From positions 1 through 64,000 of the forward strand of contig NZ_JMLU01000006.1 of NCBI RefSeq assembly GCF_000686885.1: a stretch of 64,000 nucleotides of DNA, written 5' to 3'. The translations under genes and the position numbers were made by a program. The notes below the pieces were generated by a model, which saw only the letters and a program-made list of their open reading frames with translations, was not told the DNA's origin and ran no database searches. Below, piece by piece: positions 17,470-25,707 of this stretch. The stretch is from Flavobacterium sasangense DSM 21067. Its GTDB lineage: Bacteria > Bacteroidota > Bacteroidia > Flavobacteriales > Flavobacteriaceae. Positions within the stretch are counted from its first letter, which is position 1, and every line of letters starts with the position of its first letter.

Positions 17470-18231
17470 ATGAAAAAGTTTATATTTTTTATTTTGTTTA
17501 CTTGTCTTGCAAATGCGCAAGATTATTCTAAATTATTTAATTCATTAGATAGTGTTCAAAAAAGCCAAGCAGTTGATCATTTGAGAAAAATTAAAAAATT
17601 GATTAACTATGAAATTATTAAAAGCGGAATTAAAGTAGGAGAAAAAGAATTTATTAAAGGTGTTTTTTTTATTGACAAACAAGGTAAATTTAGCGTAATA
17701 ATAATTGATGATAAGTCAAAAAAATACAATGATATTATCTCAAATATTATTAATAATATCCCTCCATCTAATTGCTCAAAATACTTTAACGAATATACAT
17801 CTTTTCGATTCAAATTGAACGAAATAAGTGATTTAGAGAAATATTATAACGAGTTAATGCAAGAAGAAAACAATAATCCCCAAGCTATTTCAGAATTAAA
17901 CACATACCCTGCTTTTAAAAAATCTAAATTTTTAGACAACAAAGAAAAAGCATTAAAATCATTTAGTGTTTCAATGGCTGAACACATAAAAGCAAATTTC
18001 AACTATCCTGAAAAAGCAATGAATGAGAATATACAAGGTAAAACCAATGTTACATTCATCATATCAAGCGAAGGAGAAGTAAATGAAATTTATGCTTGTA
18101 ACGCACACCCTTTATTACAACTTGAAGGAGTTCGAATAATAGAATTACTACCCAAAATGATTCCAGGAAGTAAGAATGGGGAAAATGTAGCTATTAGATA
18201 CGCTCAACCATTAACTTTTAAAATGCGTTAA
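17470..18231 (+). CDS. Secreted protein with TonB C-terminal-like domain
   Basis: A 253-residue protein with a cleavable signal peptide (MKKFIFFILFTCLANAQ). The middle is Lys/Asn-rich without recognisable domain. Residues about 178-253 resemble the TonB C-terminal fold: NYPEKAMNENIQGKTNVTFII, SSEGEVNEIYA and a final PLTFKM. True TonB has an uncleaved anchor and a proline-rich spacer. Neither is here, so it is probably a soluble periplasmic protein using the domain for protein contact. It lies between thyA and folA with almost no gaps. Confidence 0.72.
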   Translation: MKKFIFFILFTCLANAQDYSKLFNSLDSVQKSQAVDHLRKIKKLINYEIIKSGIKVGEKEFIKGVFFIDKQGKFSVIIIDDKSKKYNDIISNIINNIPPSNCSKYFNEYTSFRFKLNEISDLEKYYNELMQEENNNPQAISELNTYPAFKKSKFLDNKEKALKSFSVSMAEHIKANFNYPEKAMNENIQGKTNVTFIISSEGEVNEIYACNAHPLLQLEGVRIIELLPKMIPGSKNGENVAIRYAQPLTFKMR

Positions 18232-18233
18232 AC

Positions 18234-18719
18234 ATGCTCACCATAATCGCAGCCGCATCCGAAAACAATGCTTTAGGAAAAGACAATCAATTGGTTTGGC
18301 ATTTGCCAGATGATTTTAAGCGTTTTAAAACAATCACTTCCGGACATTATATTGTGATGGGAAGAAAGACTTTTGAAAGTTTTCCAAAACCGTTACCCAA
18401 TAGAACACATATTATCATTACGCGCCAAAAAGATTACGAAGTTCCAGAAGGTTGTTTCGTAGCGAGTAGTTTGCAAAAAGCAATTGATTTATGCCCGAAA
18501 AATGAAGAAGTTTTCATCATTGGCGGAGGCGAAATTTACAATCAGTCTATAGAAATCGCAGATAAAATCGATTTAACTCGCGTGCATACTACGATTGAAG
18601 CCGATACTTTTTTTCCCGAAATCGATACAAATAAATGGGAATTAGTCTTCGAAGAATTTCATTCTAAAGACGAAAAACACGATTACGATTTTACTTTTTT
18701 GACGTACATTAGAAAATAG
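18234..18719 (+). CDS. folA: Dihydrofolate reductase
   Basis: A 161-residue DHFR that regenerates tetrahydrofolate used up by ThyA. Visible signatures are IAAASENNALGKDNQLVWHLPDD with the substrate-binding Asp27, VMGRKTFESF (NADPH binding) and FIIGGGEIYNQ. Length is typical. It begins 2 bp after the TonB-like gene and ends the thyA operon. A long imperfect palindrome follows. Confidence 0.97.
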   Translation: MLTIIAAASENNALGKDNQLVWHLPDDFKRFKTITSGHYIVMGRKTFESFPKPLPNRTHIIITRQKDYEVPEGCFVASSLQKAIDLCPKNEEVFIIGGGEIYNQSIEIADKIDLTRVHTTIEADTFFPEIDTNKWELVFEEFHSKDEKHDYDFTFLTYIRK

Positions 18720-18797
18720 TTTTTTAGAACGCGGATGACGCAGATTTAAGGAATTTTCACAGATTTTTTAAATTTCTTAAATCTGTGTTCTAAAAAA
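18720..18797. repeat. Long imperfect intergenic palindrome
   Basis: TTTTTTAGAAC at the left (from 18720) is mirrored by GTTCTAAAAAA at the right (ending 18797). AGATTTAAG and TCTTAAATCT form a second paired block inside. It is non-coding and directly follows folA. It may act as a terminator in both directions, or be one copy of a dispersed repeat. Confidence 0.65.
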
Positions 18798-18841
18798 TAT
18801 TTCTTTAATTTGAATTTTGAAGTTCAAATTGAATTTTGCCC

Positions 18842-18870
18842 TTGTATTTGATTTTTTATCAGTACTTTTG
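18842..18870 (+). promoter_or_regulatory. Promoter of menG-porT (TTG-N18-TACTTTTG)
   Basis: TTG (18842-18844), 18 nt, TACTTTTG (18863-18870). It fits the Bacteroidetes consensus and lies 20 bp before the ATG at 18890. This argues against the upstream in-frame ATG at 18836. Confidence 0.8.
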
Positions 18871-18889
18871 TGTTCCAAAAAATTGCAAA

Positions 18890-19621
18890 ATGTCAAAAAA
18901 TATTACGCCATATCAAGATTCTGAATTAGGAAAAAAAGAACAAGTTGCTCAAATGTTTGATACCATTTCTGAAAATTATGATGGTTTAAACCGAGTTATT
19001 TCTTTTGGAACTGATGCCAAGTGGAAAAAGAAAATCTTAAAAATGGTAGCAGCAAAACAACCAAAATCTATTTTAGATATTGCAACTGGCACGGGTGATT
19101 TAGCGATTTTATTTGCCAATACTTCTGCTACTGAAATTATTGGTTTGGATATTTCGCAAGGTATGCTTGACATTGGAAAGAAAAAAATTGCAGCTCAAAA
19201 CTTGGATTCTAGAATTCAAATGGTGTTAGGCGATGGCGAAAACATTCCATATCCTGACAATTATTTTGATGCTATTACCGTGGCGTATGGTGTTCGTAAT
19301 TTTGAAAATCTAGAAAAAGGGTTAACCGATATTTTAAGAACATTAAAACCAGGCGGCCAATTGATTATTTTAGAAACTTCGGTACCTACGCAGTTTCCTT
19401 TTAAACAAGGATATTATGTTTATACCAATTTCATCATGCCAACTATTGGTAAATTATTTTCAAAAGACAAAAAAGCGTATCAATATTTGTCTACCTCAGC
19501 ACAAAATTTCCCATTTGGAGAAGCCTTAAACAATATTTTGAGAAAAATTGGGTTTATAGAGGTGAAGCATTTACCTCAAACCTTTGGAGTAGCGACTATT
19601 TATCAAGCATCTAAAAAATAA
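18890..19621 (+). CDS. menG: Demethylmenaquinone methyltransferase
   Basis: A SAM-dependent methyltransferase of about 243 residues that makes the last step of menaquinone synthesis, also annotated ubiE. Signatures are MFDTISENYDGLNRVISFGTD near the start, LDIATGTGDLAI (SAM motif I) and DAITVAYGVRNFEN. The start at 18890 (MSKNITPYQ) is preferred because a consensus promoter lies just upstream of it. Menaquinone is the only quinone expected in Bacteroidetes, hence menG. porT follows after 1 bp. Confidence 0.95.
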   Translation: MSKNITPYQDSELGKKEQVAQMFDTISENYDGLNRVISFGTDAKWKKKILKMVAAKQPKSILDIATGTGDLAILFANTSATEIIGLDISQGMLDIGKKKIAAQNLDSRIQMVLGDGENIPYPDNYFDAITVAYGVRNFENLEKGLTDILRTLKPGGQLIILETSVPTQFPFKQGYYVYTNFIMPTIGKLFSKDKKAYQYLSTSAQNFPFGEALNNILRKIGFIEVKHLPQTFGVATIYQASKK

Positions 19622-19622
19622 C

Positions 19623-20315
19623 ATGAAGAAGTTACTGTTTTTATTACTTTTTTCACCCCTACTCTTTGCCCAAGAAGGCATGTTTAGTAAAGATCCAATA
19701 ATCAATAAAGAAAATTGGAACAAACAGCGCGTTCATTGGGGCTATTATTTAGGATTTAATAGTTTAGATTTTAAATTTGATTATTTATCGGTTACTCAAG
19801 ATATTGAAGTTCAATCTTCAACGGGTTTCAACGTGGGATTAATTGGCAATTTAAGATTAACGGAATTTTTAGATTTCCGTTTTGAACCGGGTTTATACAT
19901 TACACAAAGAAATCTAATTTACCCTAATATTACCGACCCAGTTGATCGATTACGAGAAGTAAAATCAACCTATATTTTCTTTCCATTTTTGTTGAAATAT
20001 TCTGCCTTACGTACTGGAAATGTACGTCCGTATCTTGTAGGTGGTATATCTACTGCCTTAAATTTAGGTAGTAACGCCGAAGCTCCAGATGACAATTACA
20101 ACGATAGATTCCGAATGACAAAATGGTCGAATTTCTACGAAGTAGGATTTGGAATTGACTTGTATTTTGAATATTTCGTGTTTTCACCTTCTATAAGAGG
20201 TGTTTTCAGTATGAAAGATGAATTAATTCGTGATAACACCCCAGGAAGTCCTTGGACAGGAAATATTCAAGAAATGAAAACGCGTGGCTTTTTCATCAAT
20301 TTTGCATTTCACTAA
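19623..20315 (+). CDS. porT: PorT family outer-membrane protein (type IX secretion)
   Basis: A 230-residue protein with signal peptide (MKKLLFLLLFSPLLFAQ) followed by a small beta-barrel-like sequence: alternating hydrophobic strands, GFNVGLIGNLRLTEFLDFRFEPGLYI, RPYLVGGISTALN and a C-terminal GFFINFAFH. PorT is needed for type IX secretion and gliding motility in Bacteroidetes. Its position directly after menG is, from memory, the usual arrangement in flavobacteria. It converges on the TrmH gene with a 4-bp gap. Confidence 0.85.
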   Translation: MKKLLFLLLFSPLLFAQEGMFSKDPIINKENWNKQRVHWGYYLGFNSLDFKFDYLSVTQDIEVQSSTGFNVGLIGNLRLTEFLDFRFEPGLYITQRNLIYPNITDPVDRLREVKSTYIFFPFLLKYSALRTGNVRPYLVGGISTALNLGSNAEAPDDNYNDRFRMTKWSNFYEVGFGIDLYFEYFVFSPSIRGVFSMKDELIRDNTPGSPWTGNIQEMKTRGFFINFAFH

Positions 20316-20319
20316 AAAA

Positions 20320-21045
20320 TTATTTTCGTTTAAATTCGCTTAAAATTATTGCGGTTGCAGTAGCAACATTAAGACTTTCTGTAACTTGAAGATTTCCAAA
20401 TCTTGGAATAGCAATGCGCTCTGAAACTAATTTTTCAACCGAAGTTGAAATTCCGTTGGCTTCATTGCCCATGATAATGATTCCTTCTTTAGGTAATTCT
20501 TCTTGGTAAATGTTATTTCCATCCATAAAAGTACCAAAAACCGGTAATTTAGTTTGTGATAAAAACGTTTCTAAATTTCCATACACCACATTTACTCTAC
20601 TAATAGAACCCATCGTAGCTTGTACTACTTTAGGATTATAAATATCTACCGATTCTTCAGAACAAAACAACGTTTCAATTCCAAACCAATCACATAAACG
20701 AATAATTGTTCCCAAATTCCCAGGATCGCGCACATCGTCTAAGGCAACGATTAGTCCTTTTTCAACCATTTCTTTTACTTTCGGAATTTTAAAAACAGCT
20801 AAACAAGTATTTGGTGTCGTTAAGGCACTGATTTTTTTTAACTCAACTTCAGAAATGGCATGAACTTTGTTTTTTGGAACTGTAAGAAAATCTTGCTTTG
20901 TAGTAAACAAATCTTGCAATTCAAAGTTAGAATGTAACAATTCTTGAACTACCTTTACGCCTTCGGCAAAGAAAAGTTGTTCTTGTTTTCTATATTTTTT
21001 TTGTTGTAAACTCGTTATTAGTTTAATTTGGTTTTTACTAACCAT
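20320..21045 (-). CDS. TrmH-family (SpoU) RNA 2'-O-methyltransferase
   Basis: A 241-residue protein with an N-terminal RNA substrate-binding domain (about 1-85) and a SPOUT domain. SpoU motifs are ALDDVRDPGNLGTIIRLCDWFG (motif 1), IIMGNEANGIS (motif 2) and VTESLNVATATAIILSEF (motif 3), where the SAM-binding knot forms. Substrate (rRNA or tRNA) is not predictable. It faces away from tamL across a 36-bp gap and converges on porT. Confidence 0.92.
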   Translation of the reverse strand: MVSKNQIKLITSLQQKKYRKQEQLFFAEGVKVVQELLHSNFELQDLFTTKQDFLTVPKNKVHAISEVELKKISALTTPNTCLAVFKIPKVKEMVEKGLIVALDDVRDPGNLGTIIRLCDWFGIETLFCSEESVDIYNPKVVQATMGSISRVNVVYGNLETFLSQTKLPVFGTFMDGNNIYQEELPKEGIIIMGNEANGISTSVEKLVSERIAIPRFGNLQVTESLNVATATAIILSEFKRK

Positions 21046-21061
21046 AAAAATTGTATTTTTG
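21028..21061 (+). promoter_or_regulatory. Promoter of tamL (TTG-N23-TATTTTTG)
   Basis: TTG (21028-21030), 23 nt, TATTTTTG (21054-21061). The spacing is at the upper limit of the consensus. The -33 box lies inside the 5' end of the divergent TrmH gene. Confidence 0.6.
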
Positions 21062-21081
21062 ACTAACTTTTAAAAAGTGCT

Positions 21082-23631
21082 TTGAGAAATAATTTATCAA
21101 AAATAACATTATTATTTGTAATCGGAACAATAATTTATTCGTGTTCGCAAGTTAAGCGAGTTCCCGAAAGTAAAAAATTATTGACCAAAAACGAGGTATT
21201 CGTAAATGACGAATTGGTAAAAGAAGATCGCGTTAATAATTTAGTGCTTCAACAACCCAATACTCGTTTTTTAAATTACCCTTTTGGTTTGTTACTCTAT
21301 AATACTGCAAAACCAAATCCAGATTCTTCTTACCAAGCTTGGTTAAACCGTAAACCAAATAGAATTAAACGATTAAACCAATTTTTATCAGCCAAACAAG
21401 TAGCCCGATTAGGAAACTCTTTTTTTGTTAGTGGAATACACAACTTCATGAAAGAAACTGGAGAAGCTCCAGTAATTATCGACGAGAAAAAAGCAGGTAG
21501 ATCAAAAGATCGTCTTAGTGGTTATTATTACAACGATGGTTACATTCGAAATAAAGTAACCATGGAAGTAGATTCTGTAGGTAAGAAAAAAGGGAAAGTA
21601 GTTTATAAAGTAAACACCGGGAAACCTTATTTTATTGATTCTATTTCAAAAAACATAGAAACGCCTGTTATTGATAGCTTATATTCGCTTCAAGAAAAAA
21701 AATCTTTCATAAAAAAAGGAGAACAATATAGTTTTAATAATTTTGATACTGAAAGAAAAAGAATTACCCAATATTTGAGAAATAATGGCGTATATCATTT
21801 TCAAGAAAGTAATGTAAAATATGACGCTATTATTGATGATTCTGTTCAAAAAATGGACATCAATTTAAAAATTGAAGATCGTTATGTAAAAGATGGTGAT
21901 ACTTTAATCAAACGTCCTTTTTCGGTATATAAAATTAGTCAGGTTAATATTTTTACCAATAATACTTCTAAAAAGGAACGCAATCAATTTAACGATAGTG
22001 TTACATACAAAAACTTCAATATTTACAGTGCTGGAAAATTAAAATACAAACCAAAAGCCATTACAAACGCCATTTTTATTGAAAAAGGGAAATTATTTAG
22101 TGATAATGACAGAACGTTAACTTCTAAATCATTAAGCAATTTAAAAGTATTTAACTATCCAAATATCGAGTACATTGAAGATCCAAATGATAGCACAAAC
22201 ACTTCACTTATTGCTAACATTTATTTGATGAGTAAACCAAAATACATTTGGCAGCCATCACTTGATGTTACCACATCTGATGTTCAAGAATTTGGAATTA
22301 GCGGAAGAATGTCTTTTACTTGGCGAAACTTATTTAAAAGAGCCGAAATATTTGAGTTATCAGCAAAAGGAAACATTGGTTCATCAAAAGATTTAGCAAA
22401 TCCAAACAATGTGTTTTTTAATATCTCTGAATATGGTTTAGAAGGAAAGCTTAGTTTTCCAAGAATTGTTTTTCCAGTAAACACTCGAAATATCATTAAA
22501 AAAGAAATGTTGCCAACTACCAATGCCAACATCGGTTTAACCAGTCAGCGAAACATTGGATTGGATAAAGAAAATTTAACTGGAGTATTTGGATATAATT
22601 GGACTCCGAAACAAAAACACACCGTTCGATTTGATTTATTGAGTATACAATTTATTAAGAACTTAAATCCAGAAAATTATTTTAATGTTTATTCTTCTTC
22701 GTACAACACTTTAAATAATTTAGCTCAGACTTATAATGTTGATCCTCTAAATATAGAAAATGGAAATTTAACGACACAGGGCGCCATCAATTTCATTCAA
22801 GATGTTCAGGACTTAGCAACTTCTTTAACTCCAGGTGATAACGAATACAAAACTATTCGAAGTATTGGAGAAAGAAGAAAACGTTTAATTGAAAATAACT
22901 TAATTGTTTCTTCAGCGCTAACCTTTTTTAGAAATACTAAAGCTAATTTACTAGATAATAATTTTTATTCTATCAGAACCAAAGTAGAGTCTGCAGGAAA
23001 TGTATTGTCATTATTTGCTAACACCAAAAACGAACCTTTAAGTTCAAACGGAAACAAAACCATGTTTGGAATTGAATATTCCCAATACATAAAAGGTGAA
23101 GTTGATTTTATTAAGCACTGGGATTTTGGCAAGAAAAACACACTTGCAATGCGCGCCTTTGCAGGATTAGCGGTTCCTTACGGCAATGCGCAATCGATTC
23201 CTTTTTCACGAAGTTATTTTTCGGGAGGTTCTAACGACAACAGAGGTTGGCAAGCGTATAGTCTTGGACCTGGAAGAAGTGGAGGAACAAATGATTTTAA
23301 CGAGGCCAATTTTAAATTAGCGTATAGTTTGGAATATCGTTTTAGAGTGGGAGGAAATTTCTATAGTGCTTTCTTTGCCGACATAGGAAATATTTGGAAT
23401 CTATTTGATAACGTAACTGATAAAAACTACACTTTTAACGGATTTAGTTCTTTTGAAGACTTAGCTTTTGGTTCTGGTATTGGTTTACGATACGATTTTG
23501 ATTTCTTTGTTTTCCGTTTCGATTTAGGCTACAAAGCTTATGACCCAGGAAGAGAAGTGGGCGACCGATGGATGAAAGGAGTCAACTTTAGCAAAACAGT
23601 GCTAAATTTTGGTATTAATTATCCGTTCTAA
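21082..23631 (+). CDS. tamL: TamL, lipidated BamA/TamA-family outer-membrane protein
   Basis: An 849-residue Omp85-family protein. It starts with TTG, since no ATG or in-frame GTG fits. The lipobox YSCSQ makes it a lipoprotein, which distinguishes TamL of Bacteroidetes from TamA. POTRA-like repeats fill the first half. The C-terminal barrel has the L6 signature as YFSGGSNDNRGWQAY and ends FGINYPF. It should help insert or assemble outer-membrane proteins, usually with TamB, which is not in this window. It has its own divergent promoter. Confidence 0.88.
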   Translation: MRNNLSKITLLFVIGTIIYSCSQVKRVPESKKLLTKNEVFVNDELVKEDRVNNLVLQQPNTRFLNYPFGLLLYNTAKPNPDSSYQAWLNRKPNRIKRLNQFLSAKQVARLGNSFFVSGIHNFMKETGEAPVIIDEKKAGRSKDRLSGYYYNDGYIRNKVTMEVDSVGKKKGKVVYKVNTGKPYFIDSISKNIETPVIDSLYSLQEKKSFIKKGEQYSFNNFDTERKRITQYLRNNGVYHFQESNVKYDAIIDDSVQKMDINLKIEDRYVKDGDTLIKRPFSVYKISQVNIFTNNTSKKERNQFNDSVTYKNFNIYSAGKLKYKPKAITNAIFIEKGKLFSDNDRTLTSKSLSNLKVFNYPNIEYIEDPNDSTNTSLIANIYLMSKPKYIWQPSLDVTTSDVQEFGISGRMSFTWRNLFKRAEIFELSAKGNIGSSKDLANPNNVFFNISEYGLEGKLSFPRIVFPVNTRNIIKKEMLPTTNANIGLTSQRNIGLDKENLTGVFGYNWTPKQKHTVRFDLLSIQFIKNLNPENYFNVYSSSYNTLNNLAQTYNVDPLNIENGNLTTQGAINFIQDVQDLATSLTPGDNEYKTIRSIGERRKRLIENNLIVSSALTFFRNTKANLLDNNFYSIRTKVESAGNVLSLFANTKNEPLSSNGNKTMFGIEYSQYIKGEVDFIKHWDFGKKNTLAMRAFAGLAVPYGNAQSIPFSRSYFSGGSNDNRGWQAYSLGPGRSGGTNDFNEANFKLAYSLEYRFRVGGNFYSAFFADIGNIWNLFDNVTDKNYTFNGFSSFEDLAFGSGIGLRYDFDFFVFRFDLGYKAYDPGREVGDRWMKGVNFSKTVLNFGINYPF

Positions 23632-23644
23632 TTTTTTAAATTAT

Positions 23645-23652
23645 TATTTTTG
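23645..23652 (+). promoter_or_regulatory. -7 box upstream of fbaA (TATTTTTG)
   Basis: TATTTTTG lies 26 bp before the ATG at 23678. No TTG is correctly spaced. The box lies inside an upstream extension of the reading frame, which supports the later start. Confidence 0.5.
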
Positions 23653-23677
23653 CACAACTATATTAAAACAATCAACT

Positions 23678-24745
23678 ATGAGTCACAATATTAAACCTGG
23701 TGTTGCTACCGGAGATCAAGTTCAAGAAATCTTTAACTATGCAAAACAAAAAGGATTTGCATTACCTGCTGTTAATGTTGTAGGATCTAGTACAATTAAT
23801 GGAGTTTTGGAAACAGCTGCAAAACTAAACGCACCTGTAATCATTCAATTTTCTAATGGTGGAGCACAATTTAATGCTGGAAAAGGATTGTCAAATGAAA
23901 ATCAACAAGCAGCTATTTTAGGAGCAGTTGCTGGCGCAAAACACATTCATACTTTAGCAGAAGCTTATGGTGCTACGGTAATTTTACATACTGACCACTG
24001 TGCCAAAAATCTTTTACCATGGATTGATGGTTTATTAGATGCTTCTGAAAAACATTTTGCTGAAACTGGAAAACCATTATACAGTTCTCACATGATTGAT
24101 TTATCTGAAGAACCAATCGAAGAGAACATTGAAATTTCTAAAAAATATTTAGAAAGAATGAGCAAAATGGGCATGACATTAGAAATCGAGTTAGGAATTA
24201 CAGGTGGTGAAGAAGATGGTGTGGATAATTCAGATGTAGATAGCTCAAAATTATATACACAACCTAGTGAAGTAGCTTATGCTTACGAAGAATTAATGAA
24301 AGTAAGTCCAAGATTTACAATTGCTGCTTCTTTTGGAAATGTTCACGGTGTTTACAAACCAGGAAATGTAAAATTAACTCCGAAAATTCTTAAAAACTCA
24401 CAAGAATACGTTCAAAATAAATTCAGCACAGGAAATAACCCAGTTGATTTTGTTTTCCATGGCGGTTCTGGTTCTACGTTAGAAGAAATTAGAGAAGCTA
24501 TTTCTTACGGAGTTATTAAAATGAATATTGATACCGATTTACAATTTGCATTCACTGAAGGAATTCGTGATTACATGGTAAATAAAATTGATTACTTAAG
24601 AACACAAATCGGAAGTCCTGACGGAGCTGATAGTCCAAATAAAAAACACTACGATCCAAGAAAATGGGTTCGTGAAGGAGAAGTTACGTTCAACAAACGT
24701 TTAGAACAAGCTTTTGCCGATTTAAATAACGTAAATACTTTATAA
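23678..24745 (+). CDS. fbaA: Fructose-bisphosphate aldolase, class II
   Basis: A zinc-dependent aldolase of glycolysis and gluconeogenesis, about 355 residues, close to E. coli FbaA. The ATG at 23678 (MSHNIKPGVATGDQ) gives the normal N-terminus. A frame extension to 23609 overlaps tamL and the promoter and is rejected. Metal-site and substrate motifs are ILHTDHCAKNLLPW, LEIELGITGGEEDGVDN, FGNVHGVYKPGN, FHGGSGS and KMNIDTDLQFA. The acyl-CoA carboxylase gene accD follows in the same direction after a short repeat. Confidence 0.96.
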   Translation: MSHNIKPGVATGDQVQEIFNYAKQKGFALPAVNVVGSSTINGVLETAAKLNAPVIIQFSNGGAQFNAGKGLSNENQQAAILGAVAGAKHIHTLAEAYGATVILHTDHCAKNLLPWIDGLLDASEKHFAETGKPLYSSHMIDLSEEPIEENIEISKKYLERMSKMGMTLEIELGITGGEEDGVDNSDVDSSKLYTQPSEVAYAYEELMKVSPRFTIAASFGNVHGVYKPGNVKLTPKILKNSQEYVQNKFSTGNNPVDFVFHGGSGSTLEEIREAISYGVIKMNIDTDLQFAFTEGIRDYMVNKIDYLRTQIGSPDGADSPNKKHYDPRKWVREGEVTFNKRLEQAFADLNNVNTL

Positions 24746-24800
24746 TTAACATTTGATAATTGATAATTATGTAATTGTCAATTATTCATTATCCATTAAA
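24746..24800. repeat. Short AT-rich inverted repeat between fbaA and accD
   Basis: GATAATTGATAATTA and the facing AATTGTCAATTATTCATTATC form an imperfect inverted repeat over about 45 bp with no coding capacity. It resembles a small dispersed palindrome rather than a terminator, since no T-run follows. Confidence 0.4.
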
Positions 24801-24803
24801 ATT

Positions 24804-25658
24804 ATGGCTTGGTTTAAAAGAAAAGAAAAAGGAATTACAACAGCTACTGAGGACAAAAAAGATGTCCCTAAAGGCTTATGGTATAAATCACCAACAGGAA
24901 AAATTGTTGATACTGATGAATTAGCAAGAAACTTATGGGTTAGCCCAGAAGATGATTTTCATGTTAGAATTGGTAGTAAAGAATATTTCGGAATTTTATT
25001 CGACAATAACGAATTCAAAGAATTAGATGCGAACTTAACATCTAAAGACCCATTAAAATTTGAAGACACTAAAAAATATAGCGATCGTTTAAAAGAGGTT
25101 ATGGATAAAACCAAACTGAAAGATGCTATTCGCACAGGTGTAGGAAAATCAAAAGGAAAAGATTTAGTAGTTTCTTGTATGGATTTTGCTTTTATTGGTG
25201 GTTCTATGGGAGCCGTAGTAGGAGAAAAAATCGCAAGAGCTATCGACTATTCTATCAAACACAAAATTCCGTTTGTATTGATTTCTAAATCAGGTGGAGC
25301 ACGTATGATGGAAGCAGCTTTCTCTTTGATGCAGTTAGCTAAAACATCGGCAAAATTAGCGCAATTAGCTGAAGAAAGAATTCCATACATTTCATTATGT
25401 ACAGACCCAACAACGGGTGGAACAACAGCTTCTTATGCTATGCTTGGTGATATCAATATTGGAGAACCAGGAGCTTTAATTGGATTCGCAGGACCACGTA
25501 TTGTAAGAGACACAACCGGTAAAGATTTACCAGAAGGTTTCCAAACGTCAGAATTCTTATTAGAGCACGGTTTCTTAGATTTCATCGCTCACAGAAAAGA
25601 GTTGAAAAACAAAATAAACTTGTATTTGGATTTAATTCAAAATCAACCAATCAGATAA
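24804..25658 (+). CDS. accD: Acetyl-CoA carboxylase, carboxyltransferase beta subunit (zinc-ribbon-less)
   Basis: About 284 residues. AccD with AccA transfers carboxyl from biotin to acetyl-CoA to make malonyl-CoA. The ATG at 24804 begins [10 protein letters not shown], the usual start. The carboxyltransferase core is intact ([48 protein letters not shown] and IGFAGPRIV). The N-terminal region that in E. coli carries a four-cysteine zinc ribbon is here [19 protein letters not shown] with no cysteine at all, so zinc binding has been lost. A bidirectional terminator follows. Confidence 0.95.
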   Translation: MAWFKRKEKGITTATEDKKDVPKGLWYKSPTGKIVDTDELARNLWVSPEDDFHVRIGSKEYFGILFDNNEFKELDANLTSKDPLKFEDTKKYSDRLKEVMDKTKLKDAIRTGVGKSKGKDLVVSCMDFAFIGGSMGAVVGEKIARAIDYSIKHKIPFVLISKSGGARMMEAAFSLMQLAKTSAKLAQLAEERIPYISLCTDPTTGGTTASYAMLGDINIGEPGALIGFAGPRIVRDTTGKDLPEGFQTSEFLLEHGFLDFIAHRKELKNKINLYLDLIQNQPIR

Positions 25659-25661
25659 AAA

Positions 25662-25689
25662 AAATCCCGATAGGAAACTATCGGGATTT
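25662..25689. terminator. Bidirectional terminator between accD and the TonB receptor gene
   Basis: AAATCCCGATAG (25662-25673) and CTATCGGGATTT (25678-25689) form a perfect stem with a GAAA tetraloop, flanked by A-run and T-run on the two sides. It serves accD and the convergent receptor gene. Confidence 0.93.
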
Positions 25690-25707
25690 TTTTTGTTCTT
25701 TATATTC

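Noticed and set aside
18836-18889. Upstream ATG for menG
   Set aside because: A consensus promoter lies between it and the ATG at 18890, so it could not be in the transcript.
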